Shown one piece after another: positions 34,301-43,115 of a DNA stretch of 64,000 nt. This stretch comes from Renibacterium sp. (GTDB taxonomy: Bacteria; Actinomycetota; Actinomycetes; Actinomycetales; Micrococcaceae): positions 1 to 64,000 of the forward strand of contig JAFOLH010000011.1 in the NCBI GenBank assembly GCA_017419405.1, in the 5' to 3' direction. The notes beneath the pieces were generated by a model. The model was not told the DNA's origin. It did no database searches and worked only from the letters and a program-made list of their open reading frames with translations. Each line of letters begins with the position of its first letter. Position 1 is the stretch's first letter. Position numbers and translations under genes: made by a program.

Positions 34301-34337
34301 ACCGTTGAAATTCGATGCATGACCGTTGAAATTCGAT
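34301..34337. repeat. Two 16-base direct repeats, 21-base period
   Basis: ACCGTTGAAATTCGAT at 34301-34316 recurs exactly at 34322-34337, five bases apart. A period of 21 bases is two helical turns, which suits cooperative binding of a regulator on one face of the DNA. Confidence 0.75.
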
Positions 34338-34718
34338 TTCCAGAATTCAAATCCGAGCAAATATCGAATTATCCTGAATGCGAATCTCCGACGGTCCGCA
34401 CCGGAAACTTCATCGATGGATTTCCGTCAGAATTCGGTGAAGAAGTATTACGCTAGTGCCGGCATCCGCTCATTTCGCATAAGGGATCCGGAACCGCAGC
34501 CAAGCGCCTGTTCCACGTCAGCCCCAGGCAGATCGGAGAGGAAGCGTCCCGGCGCCGGTCCAGATGCCACTGAATCCGACACTGCGTCTTTACGAAAACA
34601 AGGCAAATTATTAATGTAAAAAACGTTGAATTCTCCGGACACAGTCAGGACTCAGACTACTTTCAGACTTCCGACAGGTTGCGGAACTTACGCTTCGACT
34701 GCGAATCGTTCGCGCGCT

Positions 34719-34740
34719 GTTGCACCCAATGATGTGCAAC
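34719..34740. promoter_or_regulatory. Inverted repeat upstream of the Tat-exported protein
   Basis: GTTGCAC and GTGCAAC (34719-34725, 34734-34740) flank eight bases and lie about 50 bases before the GTG start. It is a candidate operator or mRNA leader hairpin. Confidence 0.35.
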
Positions 34741-34788
34741 ACAAATTCTGGTCAATCAACTGATATTCATCACATTGGGGAGTTTTTC

Positions 34789-37290
34789 GTGAATAACACC
34801 ATGAGCAAGGCCTTCGGCCGTAGAGGGTTCCTGAGCCTGGCGGTGCTCACCGGCGCCGCAATCCCGGTCCTGTCCGCTTCGCCAGCCAGCGCAAAGCCCA
34901 CCTCACTGAAGCCCCAGTCCTCCGGAGCCATTGCCCGAGAGGACCGACCCAGTGAAGCAGACACCGCAAAGCTCAACCAGCTGCGCAACCAATTCGGCCT
35001 CCCAGTCACGGCTTTTTCCGACATCACCACTGTCGTCCAAGGCGAGGACCCGAAGAGCTTTGGATACACGGCGTTGACCACGCTCGGCGAAGCGTATGCC
35101 GCAGACACCAGTCAGTCCTGGTCGAAACGCACTGTGGACACAGAATCGGCCCACTTCTTCGCCAGTTCGAAGGTAGACCCGGCACCGAACGATCCGAGCG
35201 CCCAGAGGCTTCCCGAACTGCGGAAAAAGCTCAGCGACGCGATGAGTTGCATCTCGCTCGCCAGCACGGGCATGTGGGCCAATGCCTTGTACAACAACGG
35301 AGGATCCGCAACGTACGGCGGCGATAAGAACTTTCCGCTCTACCCTTCCGATCTCTCCTATCTGCTCAATGGCTCATCGGGAGAGCCTGACGCCGGACGC
35401 GAAAAGGCCTCCCTGGATATCGCGGAATGCCTGCGGAACAAAGCAATCCAGGCCGACTACAGCAATGCCTTGATCAACCGGATCCTGTCCGGCTTCAGCC
35501 TCAACCAAGAGCCTCTGACTCCGCTCGAATGGCGAACCAAACTCATCACCGGCCAGACGTCCAGCGGGTATCAGAAGTACTTGGTTGAAGTCGTTAAAGA
35601 CCCCGCTCTAAGCAAAGCTGAGAAGTATTGGCATGCACGCGAGATGGCCACGATCACCATCCTCGATCCAGCAGGCACCAGCTTGCAGAAGATCTCCGCC
35701 GGAGCCGCCAGCAGCTACTTGGCCCAGCCCTTCGAGCAGTTCGTCAAGGGCGAGTTCCCCGCTGCAGACTCAGCCTACGACGTGACCATGCAGCGCTACA
35801 CCCTCGAGAATCTCAAGGTCGGAATCGGGGCGTCTTCCCTCTCCACACTGCGGAAGGCCACCAGTGCGATTGCGGGCATCCTCGAACTCCTGCCCAACTC
35901 GGCCGACGATCTCCCCGGGTTGGATCGAAGCGTAGCGATCCGCAATACCTTCATGCGGCTGACCGCCTTTGAATTCGTCGGAGAGTCCAACGGCGAATTC
36001 ACCAATGCCCAAATTTCCCAAGCCGTTGCCGAAACCGACACGGTTTTCACCAATAACGTCGGCGCTAAGGCGAAGTTGGTCGACGGGCTCAATACCTTGA
36101 ATTCCTACGGCGTCCTAGGCTCGGTTTCGGCAGTGCTTTCGATCACCCGGTTGGTTTACAAGTCGTTGGCGTTGAACGACAAAATCGCCAAGCAGAAGGT
36201 CACCCCAGCGACCGCCCTAGGCTTCGCCGGAAGCGTTTTCAGCACCTATTCGGCCCTCGGGTCGTTGCGCACGCTCCTGGTGACCTTCCTCAGCAAGGCC
36301 CAGACCACGTCAAAAGCCGCAGCCAGTCTTGCCGGGTTCAATCTTGCTGCTCCAGAAGTTTACGAGCTGTCTTCCGGCGTCGCCTGGAGGGGAATCATTG
36401 CGACCGACAATGTCTCGAACACCACAGCCACCTCGCTGCGTTCGCTGTCCGAAGAGGGCGCTGTGGCAATCCAGCCGAGAATCGACGTTTCGGGATCATC
36501 GGTTGAACAAGCCCTGAACTCAACGCTCGACGAAGCCTTGGCAAAACTCCCCTCGGGGAGAAGAAGCGCGGCCCGAGCGGCGATCATGGATCAGGTTGAA
36601 GCTTCAGCCTCGGCCGCAGTCATGGAATCGGTTGTCGCGGGCACCGGACTGGCCGCAAGCTCGGCTCGGCTCGGCGCCCGGGTATTCACTGCGAGTCTGG
36701 CCCTGGCCGGCGTCATCGGGGATCTGCTCGCGTTCAGCTACGACGTCGTCTCATTGTCCAGCGGGGAATCCCAGGGAGCCAGTGGCTGGCTTTTCCTCAC
36801 CTCCGATGCGCTGGCCCTGGTATCGTCAGGGCTCGGCCTCGCGATCACTTTCGAAATCATCGCATCAGCTGCCGCAGGGGTGGTTGCGATGACGCTGGGA
36901 TTTGCCGCCGCCGTCTTTGGCCTGGTGGCCGTGATCCTGGCATTCATCAATGCCACCTCGCCGGAACGCGAAGCCACCACCACCACGTTCCAACGGCTGC
37001 AGAATGCCGGATATGTCACTGACTGGGGCCAGAAGATCGCCTTTGCCTCGGTCTACTTCGACACGCTGCAAACCGAAACCTTGACCGGAAACCAGGTCCT
37101 GAAGACCCAAAAACGCTGGATTGACGATCTCGGCCAATCCCTCTTCGGGGTGCAGGGCACGGCGTTCGCACGCTTCACCAGTTCCTCGGCAAACGGTGAC
37201 TATGCCAAATTCAAGGACTCCGTGGACAGCTTGGTCGGGGTGCCGCAAGATATCATCAGCCGAGTCCGCAATCGACCCTGGCCGGCCTGA
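34789..37290 (+). CDS. Unrecognised Tat-exported protein with a long hydrophobic segment
   Basis: 833 aa. The GTG at 34789 is chosen because GGGGAG ends six bases before it, whereas the later ATG at 34801 is 18 bases away. Arg11-Arg12 in GRRGFLSLAVL plus a hydrophobic stretch and ASPASA/K at about residue 37 make a strong Tat signal. The mature part is mostly Ala/Ser/Thr-rich predicted helix with few cysteines. Hydrophobic helices lie near 440-505, and an almost continuous hydrophobic region spans about 630-720 (SGLGLAITFEIIASAAAG, VVAMTLGFAAAVFGLVAVI). Exported helical proteins of this design include alpha-pore-forming toxins, but no homology is recognised and no function is assigned. Codon use is less GC-rich than in its neighbours. 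Confidence 0.75.
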   Translation: MNNTMSKAFGRRGFLSLAVLTGAAIPVLSASPASAKPTSLKPQSSGAIAREDRPSEADTAKLNQLRNQFGLPVTAFSDITTVVQGEDPKSFGYTALTTLGEAYAADTSQSWSKRTVDTESAHFFASSKVDPAPNDPSAQRLPELRKKLSDAMSCISLASTGMWANALYNNGGSATYGGDKNFPLYPSDLSYLLNGSSGEPDAGREKASLDIAECLRNKAIQADYSNALINRILSGFSLNQEPLTPLEWRTKLITGQTSSGYQKYLVEVVKDPALSKAEKYWHAREMATITILDPAGTSLQKISAGAASSYLAQPFEQFVKGEFPAADSAYDVTMQRYTLENLKVGIGASSLSTLRKATSAIAGILELLPNSADDLPGLDRSVAIRNTFMRLTAFEFVGESNGEFTNAQISQAVAETDTVFTNNVGAKAKLVDGLNTLNSYGVLGSVSAVLSITRLVYKSLALNDKIAKQKVTPATALGFAGSVFSTYSALGSLRTLLVTFLSKAQTTSKAAASLAGFNLAAPEVYELSSGVAWRGIIATDNVSNTTATSLRSLSEEGAVAIQPRIDVSGSSVEQALNSTLDEALAKLPSGRRSAARAAIMDQVEASASAAVMESVVAGTGLAASSARLGARVFTASLALAGVIGDLLAFSYDVVSLSSGESQGASGWLFLTSDALALVSSGLGLAITFEIIASAAAGVVAMTLGFAAAVFGLVAVILAFINATSPEREATTTTFQRLQNAGYVTDWGQKIAFASVYFDTLQTETLTGNQVLKTQKRWIDDLGQSLFGVQGTAFARFTSSSANGDYAKFKDSVDSLVGVPQDIISRVRNRPWPA

Positions 37291-37308
37291 TTCCGCGAAG
37301 CCCGGCGT

Positions 37309-37353
37309 CCGGTGCGCAGCCAACCCGTAACCGGGAATCCGGCAGCGCACCGG
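37309..37353. terminator. Hairpin between convergent genes
   Basis: CCGGTGCGC (37309-37317) pairs with GCGCACCGG (37345-37353), with CCCG/CGGG pairing in the loop. It sits between the stops of the Tat-exported gene and the metB-like gene and can serve both. Confidence 0.55.
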
Positions 37354-37368
37354 GCGCTCGGCTTTGGC

Positions 37369-38532
37369 TCAGCTGACTGCGATTTTCAAAGCCTGGTCCA
37401 GATCCGCGATCAGGTCTTCGGCCTCTTCGATGCCGACGGAAAGCCGGATCAGGTTCTCCGGGACCTCCAACTCGGTGCCCTTCACCGAAGCATGCGTCAT
37501 CTCCGCGGGGTAATTCATCAAAGACTCGATCCCACCCAGCGATTCGGCCAGCGTGAACAGCTTGGTGGACTCGGCCACCGCCCTGGCAACCTGCGCCCCG
37601 CCGGAGAACTGCACCGAGATCATGCCGCCGAACGCGCGCATCTGCCGAGCCGCGAGTTCGTGCCCCGGGTGCTCCGCCAGACCGGGGTAAAGCACCCGCT
37701 CCACCCCGGGGCGCCCGGTCAACCACTGCGCGATCTGCAGCGCGTTCGCCGAATGCCGGTCCATCCTGATGCCCAGCGTCTTGAGTCCGCGGGTGGTCAG
37801 AAAGGCGTCCATCGGCCCGGAAACCGCACCCACCGCGAACTGCACGAAACCGATCTTCTCAGCCAACCCGTCATCGTTCACCATCACCGCACCGCCGATC
37901 ACATCGGAGTGCCCGCCGATGTACTTGGTGGTCGAATGCACCACGATGTCCGCACCCAGGGCAATCGGATTCTGCAGGTACGGCGAGGCGAAAGTGTTGT
38001 CCACGAGCAACAGCGCGCCCTGCGCATGTGCGATCTCGGCGAGCGCCGCGATATCGGTGATCTTCATCATCGGGTTCGACGGCGTTTCCACCCAGAACAT
38101 CTTGGTCGCTCCGGTCGCCGCTGCGGCTACGCTCGGCACCGAGGCCATGTCCGCAGTGGAATGCGAGATCCCCCACGGCCCGAGCACCCGGTCGATCAAC
38201 CGGTAGCTGCCGCCGTAAACGTCGTTGCCGAGCACGATGTGGTCGCCGGGCCGCAAGAGCGCCCGGATCAGCGAATCCTCCGCGGCCAAGCCGGAGCCGA
38301 AGGAAAAAGCGTGCCGCGCCTGCTCGACGGCGGCCAGTTGGGTCTGCAGCGAATCCCGGGTCGGGTTCGTGCCACGGCCGTATTCGTAGCCGTTGCGCAA
38401 CTGGCCGATGCCGTCCTGGGCGAACGTCGAGGACTGCACTATTCCGCCCACCACCGCTCCGGTCACTGGGTCGGGCTCTTGCCCGGCGTGGACCGCGCGG
38501 GTATTGAAACCGAGCTCGTTGAGATCAGCCAC
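37369..38532 (-). CDS. metB: Cystathionine gamma-synthase/lyase (MetB-type PLP enzyme)
   Basis: 387 aa from the GTG at 38532, which follows GGAGG; the TTG further upstream overlaps that site. Cys/Met-metabolism PLP family signatures include YEYGRGTNPTRDSL, the PLP-lysine region HSTTKYIGGHSDVIGG and VETPSNPMMKITD. The C-terminal ESLGGIESLMNYPAEMTHA is typical. It lies 59 bases downstream of cystathionine beta-synthase, which suggests a role in reverse transsulfuration (gamma-lyase), though actinobacterial homologs are often annotated as gamma-synthase. Confidence 0.92.
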   Translation of the reverse strand: MADLNELGFNTRAVHAGQEPDPVTGAVVGGIVQSSTFAQDGIGQLRNGYEYGRGTNPTRDSLQTQLAAVEQARHAFSFGSGLAAEDSLIRALLRPGDHIVLGNDVYGGSYRLIDRVLGPWGISHSTADMASVPSVAAAATGATKMFWVETPSNPMMKITDIAALAEIAHAQGALLLVDNTFASPYLQNPIALGADIVVHSTTKYIGGHSDVIGGAVMVNDDGLAEKIGFVQFAVGAVSGPMDAFLTTRGLKTLGIRMDRHSANALQIAQWLTGRPGVERVLYPGLAEHPGHELAARQMRAFGGMISVQFSGGAQVARAVAESTKLFTLAESLGGIESLMNYPAEMTHASVKGTELEVPENLIRLSVGIEEAEDLIADLDQALKIAVS

Positions 38533-38591
38533 GGGTGAATCCTCCAAAAATCAGATGCGGTACAAAAGGAAGCCGGCTATCGGTGCCGGAG

Positions 38592-39956
38592 TCAGTCCTG
38601 CAGGTAGAACAGCAAATCGTGCCGGGTAAGAATTCCCACCGGAGCTCCGACGAAGGTCACCAACAGCGCGTCGACGTCCTGCAGCTTTTCCCGGGCAGCG
38701 GAAATCGGCTCCAGGGAGCCGACCATCGGCAGAACCGCGCTCATGTGTTCGGTGATCTTATCGGTCATCTTGGCCTCGCCGCGGAAGAGCTTCGCGGTCA
38801 GCAACCGCTCGTCCACCGAGCCGACCACTTCGCCCATAACGACAGGCGGTTCCGCGCTGAGCACCGGGATCTGCGAAACCCCGTACTCGTCCATCAACCG
38901 GATCACGTCGCGCACCGTCTCGTTCGGATGGATGTGCACCAGATCCGGCAGCTGGCCGGTCTTGGCCCGGAGCACTTCACCGACCGCAGGCTCGTCGCCG
39001 AGCTTGAGGAAGCCGTAGGACTGCATCCATTCATCGCTGAAGATCTTGGCCAGGTAGCCGCGTCCGGAATCCGGCAGCAGCACGACCACGACGTCGTCGG
39101 GCCCCAGGCCCTCGGCTGCGCGGAGCGCGGCGACCACGGCCATGCCGCTGGACCCGCCGACCAACAGGCCTTCTTCTTTGGCCAACCGCCGGGTCATCTC
39201 GAAGCTGTCCGCATCGCTGACCGCGATCACCTCGTGCGGCACGTCCGGATCATAGGCCGGCGGCCAGATGTCTTCGCCGACGCCCTCCACCAGGTATGGC
39301 CGCCCGGTGCCGCCGGAATAGACGGAGCCTTCCGGATCAGCGCCGATGACCCGCACCGTGTCGCCGGAAATTTCACGCAAGTACCGCCCGGTACCGGTGA
39401 TCGTGCCGCCGGTGCCGATGCCGGCCACGAAATGCGTGACTTTGCCTTCGGTATCCCGCCAGATTTCCGGACCCGTGCTCTCGTAATGGCTCAGCGGCCC
39501 ATTCAGATTCGAGAACTGGTCGGGCTTGTAGGCACCCGGAGTCTCCCGCGCGATCCGATCCGACACCCCGTAATAGGACTGCGGCGAATCGGCGGCGACC
39601 GCAGTGGGGGTGACCACCACTTCGGCGCCGTAAGCCCGGATCGTCGCCCTTTTGTCCTCGGAGACTTTGTCCGGCACCACGAAGACGCAGTTGTAGCCGC
39701 GCTGCTGCGCCACCAGCGCCATAGCGACGCCGGTGTTGCCGGAGGTCGGCTCGACCACGGTTCCACCGGGTTCGATCAGCCCGGCCTTCGCCGCCTCGTC
39801 GAGCATTTTGACCGCGATCCGGTCCTTCGCCGATCCCCCGGGATTGAGGTACTCGACCTTGGCTAGAACCGTGGCCGCGATCCCCTCGGTGACGCTGTTC
39901 AACTTGACCAGTGGCGTGTTTCCGATCAGGTCAAGCACCGAGTTGGCATATTTCAT
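38592..39956 (-). CDS. Cystathionine beta-synthase with tandem CBS domains
   Basis: 454 aa from the ATG at 39956 (MKYANSVLDLIGNTPLVKL). The PLP domain has the lysine in GSAKDRIAVKML, TSGNTGVAMAL and GTGGTITGTGRYLRE. Two C-terminal CBS domains (about 335-454) begin at TVRDVIRLMDEYGVSQIPVL; this layout is that of true cystathionine beta-synthase rather than cysteine synthase. It makes cystathionine from serine and homocysteine, which the neighbouring enzyme can then use. Confidence 0.93.
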   Translation of the reverse strand: MKYANSVLDLIGNTPLVKLNSVTEGIAATVLAKVEYLNPGGSAKDRIAVKMLDEAAKAGLIEPGGTVVEPTSGNTGVAMALVAQQRGYNCVFVVPDKVSEDKRATIRAYGAEVVVTPTAVAADSPQSYYGVSDRIARETPGAYKPDQFSNLNGPLSHYESTGPEIWRDTEGKVTHFVAGIGTGGTITGTGRYLREISGDTVRVIGADPEGSVYSGGTGRPYLVEGVGEDIWPPAYDPDVPHEVIAVSDADSFEMTRRLAKEEGLLVGGSSGMAVVAALRAAEGLGPDDVVVVLLPDSGRGYLAKIFSDEWMQSYGFLKLGDEPAVGEVLRAKTGQLPDLVHIHPNETVRDVIRLMDEYGVSQIPVLSAEPPVVMGEVVGSVDERLLTAKLFRGEAKMTDKITEHMSAVLPMVGSLEPISAAREKLQDVDALLVTFVGAPVGILTRHDLLFYLQD

Positions 39957-40059
39957 ACTGCCAACGCTAGCCGTCTGCGTCGGCGGGCGGCAAAAACTTT
40001 GCGACACCGAGTCATCAAGGGAAACACCGGTCGAACCTCTTTTTCAGCCGAAATCGAAT

Positions 40060-41085
40060 CTAATCCTTCACAATGGCCAATTTTGCGAATCTTTCAGCGT
40101 TCGGCCATTTGATCTTGCTGGCCCAGCCGAATTTCTCGAAGATCCAGATGGTTCGGGCGGAGATGTCGATTTGCCCGCGCCGGACGCCATGCCGGGCGCA
40201 ACTCGGGTCGGCATGGTGCGAGTTGTGCCAGGATTCACCGAAGGAGACGATCGCCAAGGGCCAGAAATTCGCCGCTTTGTCCCGGGAGGCGTAGGGCCGC
40301 TCGCCGATCATGTGGCAAATCGAATTCACCGACCAGGTCACATGGTGCAGCACTGCGACCCGTACCAATCCGGCCCAGAACAATGCAGTCCAAAAACTCC
40401 ACCAGCTTTGGCCGATCAGACCGCCGATGATGCCGGGCAGCAGCAAAGTCGCCAACGCCCAGAGCGGGAACAGGTTGTGGATCCGGAAAATCATCCGGTC
40501 TTTGAGCAGGTCCGGGGCGAACCGGACCCGGTTGGTCACATCCCGTTCGAAAAGCCAGCCCATGTGCGCGTGCCAGAAGCCTTTGGTCAAGGCCCAGGGC
40601 GACGTCCCGAAAGCCCACGGCGAGTGCGGATCCCCGTCAGTGTCCGAAAAGGCATGGTGCCTGCGGTGATCGGCGACCCAGGTGATGACTGATCCCTGCA
40701 CCGCCATCGAGCCGGCAATAGCCAAAGCTGCACGCAGCGGCTTCACCGCCCGGAAGGAGCCGTGCGTGAAGTAACGGTGGAAGCCGACCGTCACGCCGAG
40801 CCCGGTGATCAGGTAGAAAACCAAGAAAAGCCCGACGTCGGCCCAGCCCAAGGCTTTCCCCCACAGCAGCGGAACCGCGGCGATCAGCGCCAACAGGGGA
40901 AGCAGCACTCCGGCGTAGACACTGATCTGGGACATCAGGGTTCGCGGCCCGTGCACCACGGGACGCGGCCCGGTGAGTTCCGGATGCTCGACGGCGTAGG
41001 TGGTCAAATCCACCGTCGAATCGGTTTTGGACGGGCTGAATCCTGGCTTGGCGCCAGGTTTCGGCATGCCACTTCGATGGCTCAT
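40060..41085 (-). CDS. Membrane fatty acyl-CoA desaturase
   Basis: 341 aa; ATG at 41085 after GGAGGA. Three histidine boxes typical of delta-9 desaturases are present: HRYFTH, HRRHH and HNSHH. About four transmembrane segments lie between and around them. These enzymes insert a double bond in fatty acyl chains using a di-iron centre. A single-gene unit, likely linked to membrane fluidity. Confidence 0.92.
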   Translation of the reverse strand: MSHRSGMPKPGAKPGFSPSKTDSTVDLTTYAVEHPELTGPRPVVHGPRTLMSQISVYAGVLLPLLALIAAVPLLWGKALGWADVGLFLVFYLITGLGVTVGFHRYFTHGSFRAVKPLRAALAIAGSMAVQGSVITWVADHRRHHAFSDTDGDPHSPWAFGTSPWALTKGFWHAHMGWLFERDVTNRVRFAPDLLKDRMIFRIHNLFPLWALATLLLPGIIGGLIGQSWWSFWTALFWAGLVRVAVLHHVTWSVNSICHMIGERPYASRDKAANFWPLAIVSFGESWHNSHHADPSCARHGVRRGQIDISARTIWIFEKFGWASKIKWPNAERFAKLAIVKD

Positions 41086-41154
41086 CTGATCCTCCACGGC
41101 TTCTGGGCAGGTTGGGCAACCTCGCCCCTGAAGCCATTCGGAGCCGACGGCCGA

Positions 41155-42105
41155 TCAGATGGTTTCTCGGACCGGCAATTCGGGCGCCGGTTTGCGGACC
41201 GGGAATCGCAATCTGCCTTGGCTGATCAGAATCGCCAGGATCACGATCAATCCGCCCACCGGCTCGTTCCAATGCAGGGTCTCCTGCAGCACCAGGACGC
41301 CGAGCAGCACGCCCACCACCGGCACCAGATAGGTGACCCCCGCGGCGGCATTGGCTCCCCAATTCGAGACCACCACGGTGTTCCCGATGTAAGCCACGCC
41401 AGTACCCAGGATGCCCAGTGCGGCAACTGACAACACCACCGGCCAGCTCAACTGCATCGGGGTGAACATCGTGAACGGGGTGATCAGCAGGATCACCCCG
41501 AAGGCCAGCACCAGCTGTACTGCGGCGATCGTCGGCGCATCGTAGGAATGTTTTCCGGAGATGAACCGGCGCAGATAGCTGAGTGCGAACCCATAGCAGG
41601 CGGTGGCCCCCAGGCAGGCGATCTGGGCCGGCACCGATTGGTAGAAGACCGGACTGGTGAACAGCTCCCAGGGACCGACGATCACCAGCACACCCGCGAT
41701 GCCCAGGACCAGACCGGCAATCTGCAGGGCGTTCAACCGTTCCGCGGGCAGCATGATCGCCGCGATCGCCAAAGTCATGATCGGGGTGGTCGCATTGAGG
41801 ATGCTGGAGAGCCCGGAAGGCAGCGTTTCGCCGGCCCAGGCGAAGAGCAAGAACGGGAATACGCAGAAGAACAGCCCGACGACGAGCATGTGCCCCCAGA
41901 TCCAACGCTCGCGCGGCCAACGGCGCCGCGAAAGGAGCATCACCGCGACCAGCGTCAAAGCGCCGAACCCGACTCTGCCGAAAACCACCTGGGGTGCGGA
42001 GAGCCCCTGCAGACCGACCTTGATGAACAGGAAACTCGAGCCCCAGACCACGGCCAGCCCCAAGAAGACAAGCAGGGTGGTGGGTTTCCGCGATGATTCC
42101 GGCAT
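41155..42105 (-). CDS. EamA-family DMT transporter
   Basis: 316 aa from the ATG at 42105 with AAAGGAG before it. Ten hydrophobic helices and two EamA halves are visible; the N-terminal half starts with LAVVWGSSFLFIKVGL and the second is around LGATACYGFALSYL. It probably exports amino acids or other small metabolites. It diverges from a LysR gene and is likely controlled by it. Confidence 0.9.
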   Translation of the reverse strand: MPESSRKPTTLLVFLGLAVVWGSSFLFIKVGLQGLSAPQVVFGRVGFGALTLVAVMLLSRRRWPRERWIWGHMLVVGLFFCVFPFLLFAWAGETLPSGLSSILNATTPIMTLAIAAIMLPAERLNALQIAGLVLGIAGVLVIVGPWELFTSPVFYQSVPAQIACLGATACYGFALSYLRRFISGKHSYDAPTIAAVQLVLAFGVILLITPFTMFTPMQLSWPVVLSVAALGILGTGVAYIGNTVVVSNWGANAAAGVTYLVPVVGVLLGVLVLQETLHWNEPVGGLIVILAILISQGRLRFPVRKPAPELPVRETI

Positions 42106-42159
42106 TGTGCGCTCCTTTGTTCCAGGACTAGTATCAGAGCCGCAGCTCCATGAATCAAA

Positions 42160-42171
42160 CAGGTAAACCTG
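42160..42171. promoter_or_regulatory. Short palindrome in the EamA/LysR divergent region
   Basis: CAGGTAAACCTG has 5-base inverted arms around AA, between the two divergent starts. It is a weak candidate for the LysR regulator's site. Confidence 0.35.
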
Positions 42172-42192
42172 ATGCAACCATGAGGAGGGTTC

Positions 42193-43095
42193 ATGTCAGT
42201 GACCATTCCGCAACTGCGCGCTTTTGCCGCCGTCGTCGATCACCGCAGTTTCTCCGTGGCCGCCGTGGCCCTGGGGGTCAGCCAGTCCGCGGTCTCGCAT
42301 GCGATCTCCACTTTGGAACGGGAAATCTCCGGGCCGCTGCTGGTCCGCAGCTCCGGCGTGACGCCTACTGCGCTGGGTGCCCAGTTGATCCCCCGCGCAC
42401 GGACCGTGCTGGCTGCCGTCGACGCCCTCGAGGCCAGCGTCCGGGAACATTCCGGCGAGCACTCCGGAACCGTCCGGCTGGCCGCAGTGCCCACGGTCTG
42501 CCAGGGTTTGCTGCCAGGGTTGCTCCAGCTGTGGTCCGCCCGGCTGCCGCGCGTCGACGTGCAAGTGTTCGAAGGCGACGACGAAGAACTGCCCGAGTGG
42601 CTGGACAGCGGCCTGGTCGATGCCGCGATCCTGGTCGACCCGACGGACCGGGACAAGCGCTCACGGCTGGTGGCCAGCGATGTCTTCCGCGCGCTGGTCC
42701 GGCGTGACCACCCGCTCGCGGCACAGGCCGAGATCCCGCTGGCCGAACTGATCGAAGACGGTTTGATCTCCTCCACCGGCGGTTGCGAAGAGCAAGTCCG
42801 CCGGATCCATGAACTGGCCGGCATCCGGTACGCGGCGACCCAACGGGTCCGTGAATTGGGCACCTTGCTGAGCCTGGTCCGGCAAGGCCTCGGCGTCGGC
42901 GTGATGCCCAGCTTGGGCGAAGCCATGCTGCCGGCCGAATTGGTGCTGGTCCCGCTCACGCCACGGCTGCAACGCGAACTGGTGCTTTGCGGGCCGGCTT
43001 CCCGCCCATGGCATCCCTTGGCCGAAGCCCTGGTTGATTCGCTCGACGGGCCATCGCCGGAGACCACCCGGCAACCGGACTTGCTCACGGTCTGA
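42193..43095 (+). CDS. LysR-family transcriptional regulator
   Basis: 300 aa; ATG at 42193 after GAGGAGGG. The winged HTH reads LRAFAAVVDHRSFSVAAVALGVSQSAVSHAISTLE in separate parts, followed by the LysR substrate domain with VRLAAVPTVCQGLLPGLL. It diverges from the EamA transporter, the usual arrangement for a LysR and its target. Confidence 0.93.
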   Translation: MSVTIPQLRAFAAVVDHRSFSVAAVALGVSQSAVSHAISTLEREISGPLLVRSSGVTPTALGAQLIPRARTVLAAVDALEASVREHSGEHSGTVRLAAVPTVCQGLLPGLLQLWSARLPRVDVQVFEGDDEELPEWLDSGLVDAAILVDPTDRDKRSRLVASDVFRALVRRDHPLAAQAEIPLAELIEDGLISSTGGCEEQVRRIHELAGIRYAATQRVRELGTLLSLVRQGLGVGVMPSLGEAMLPAELVLVPLTPRLQRELVLCGPASRPWHPLAEALVDSLDGPSPETTRQPDLLTV

Positions 43096-43115
43096 TCCGC
43101 GGGCTGCCGGCCGGC

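Larger units (their letters stand above)
34002..34788. other. 787-base intergenic region between the protease array and the Tat-exported protein
   Basis: No gene can be supported here. The region is visibly richer in A and T than its neighbours, especially 34300-34460 and 34600-34800. It holds a hairpin (CGGCAAC/GTTGCCG, 34081-34105), a pair of 16-base direct repeats (34301-34337) and an inverted repeat GTTGCAC/GTGCAAC (34719-34740). It must contain the promoters of protease copy 4 and the divergent unknown gene. Confidence 0.6.
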
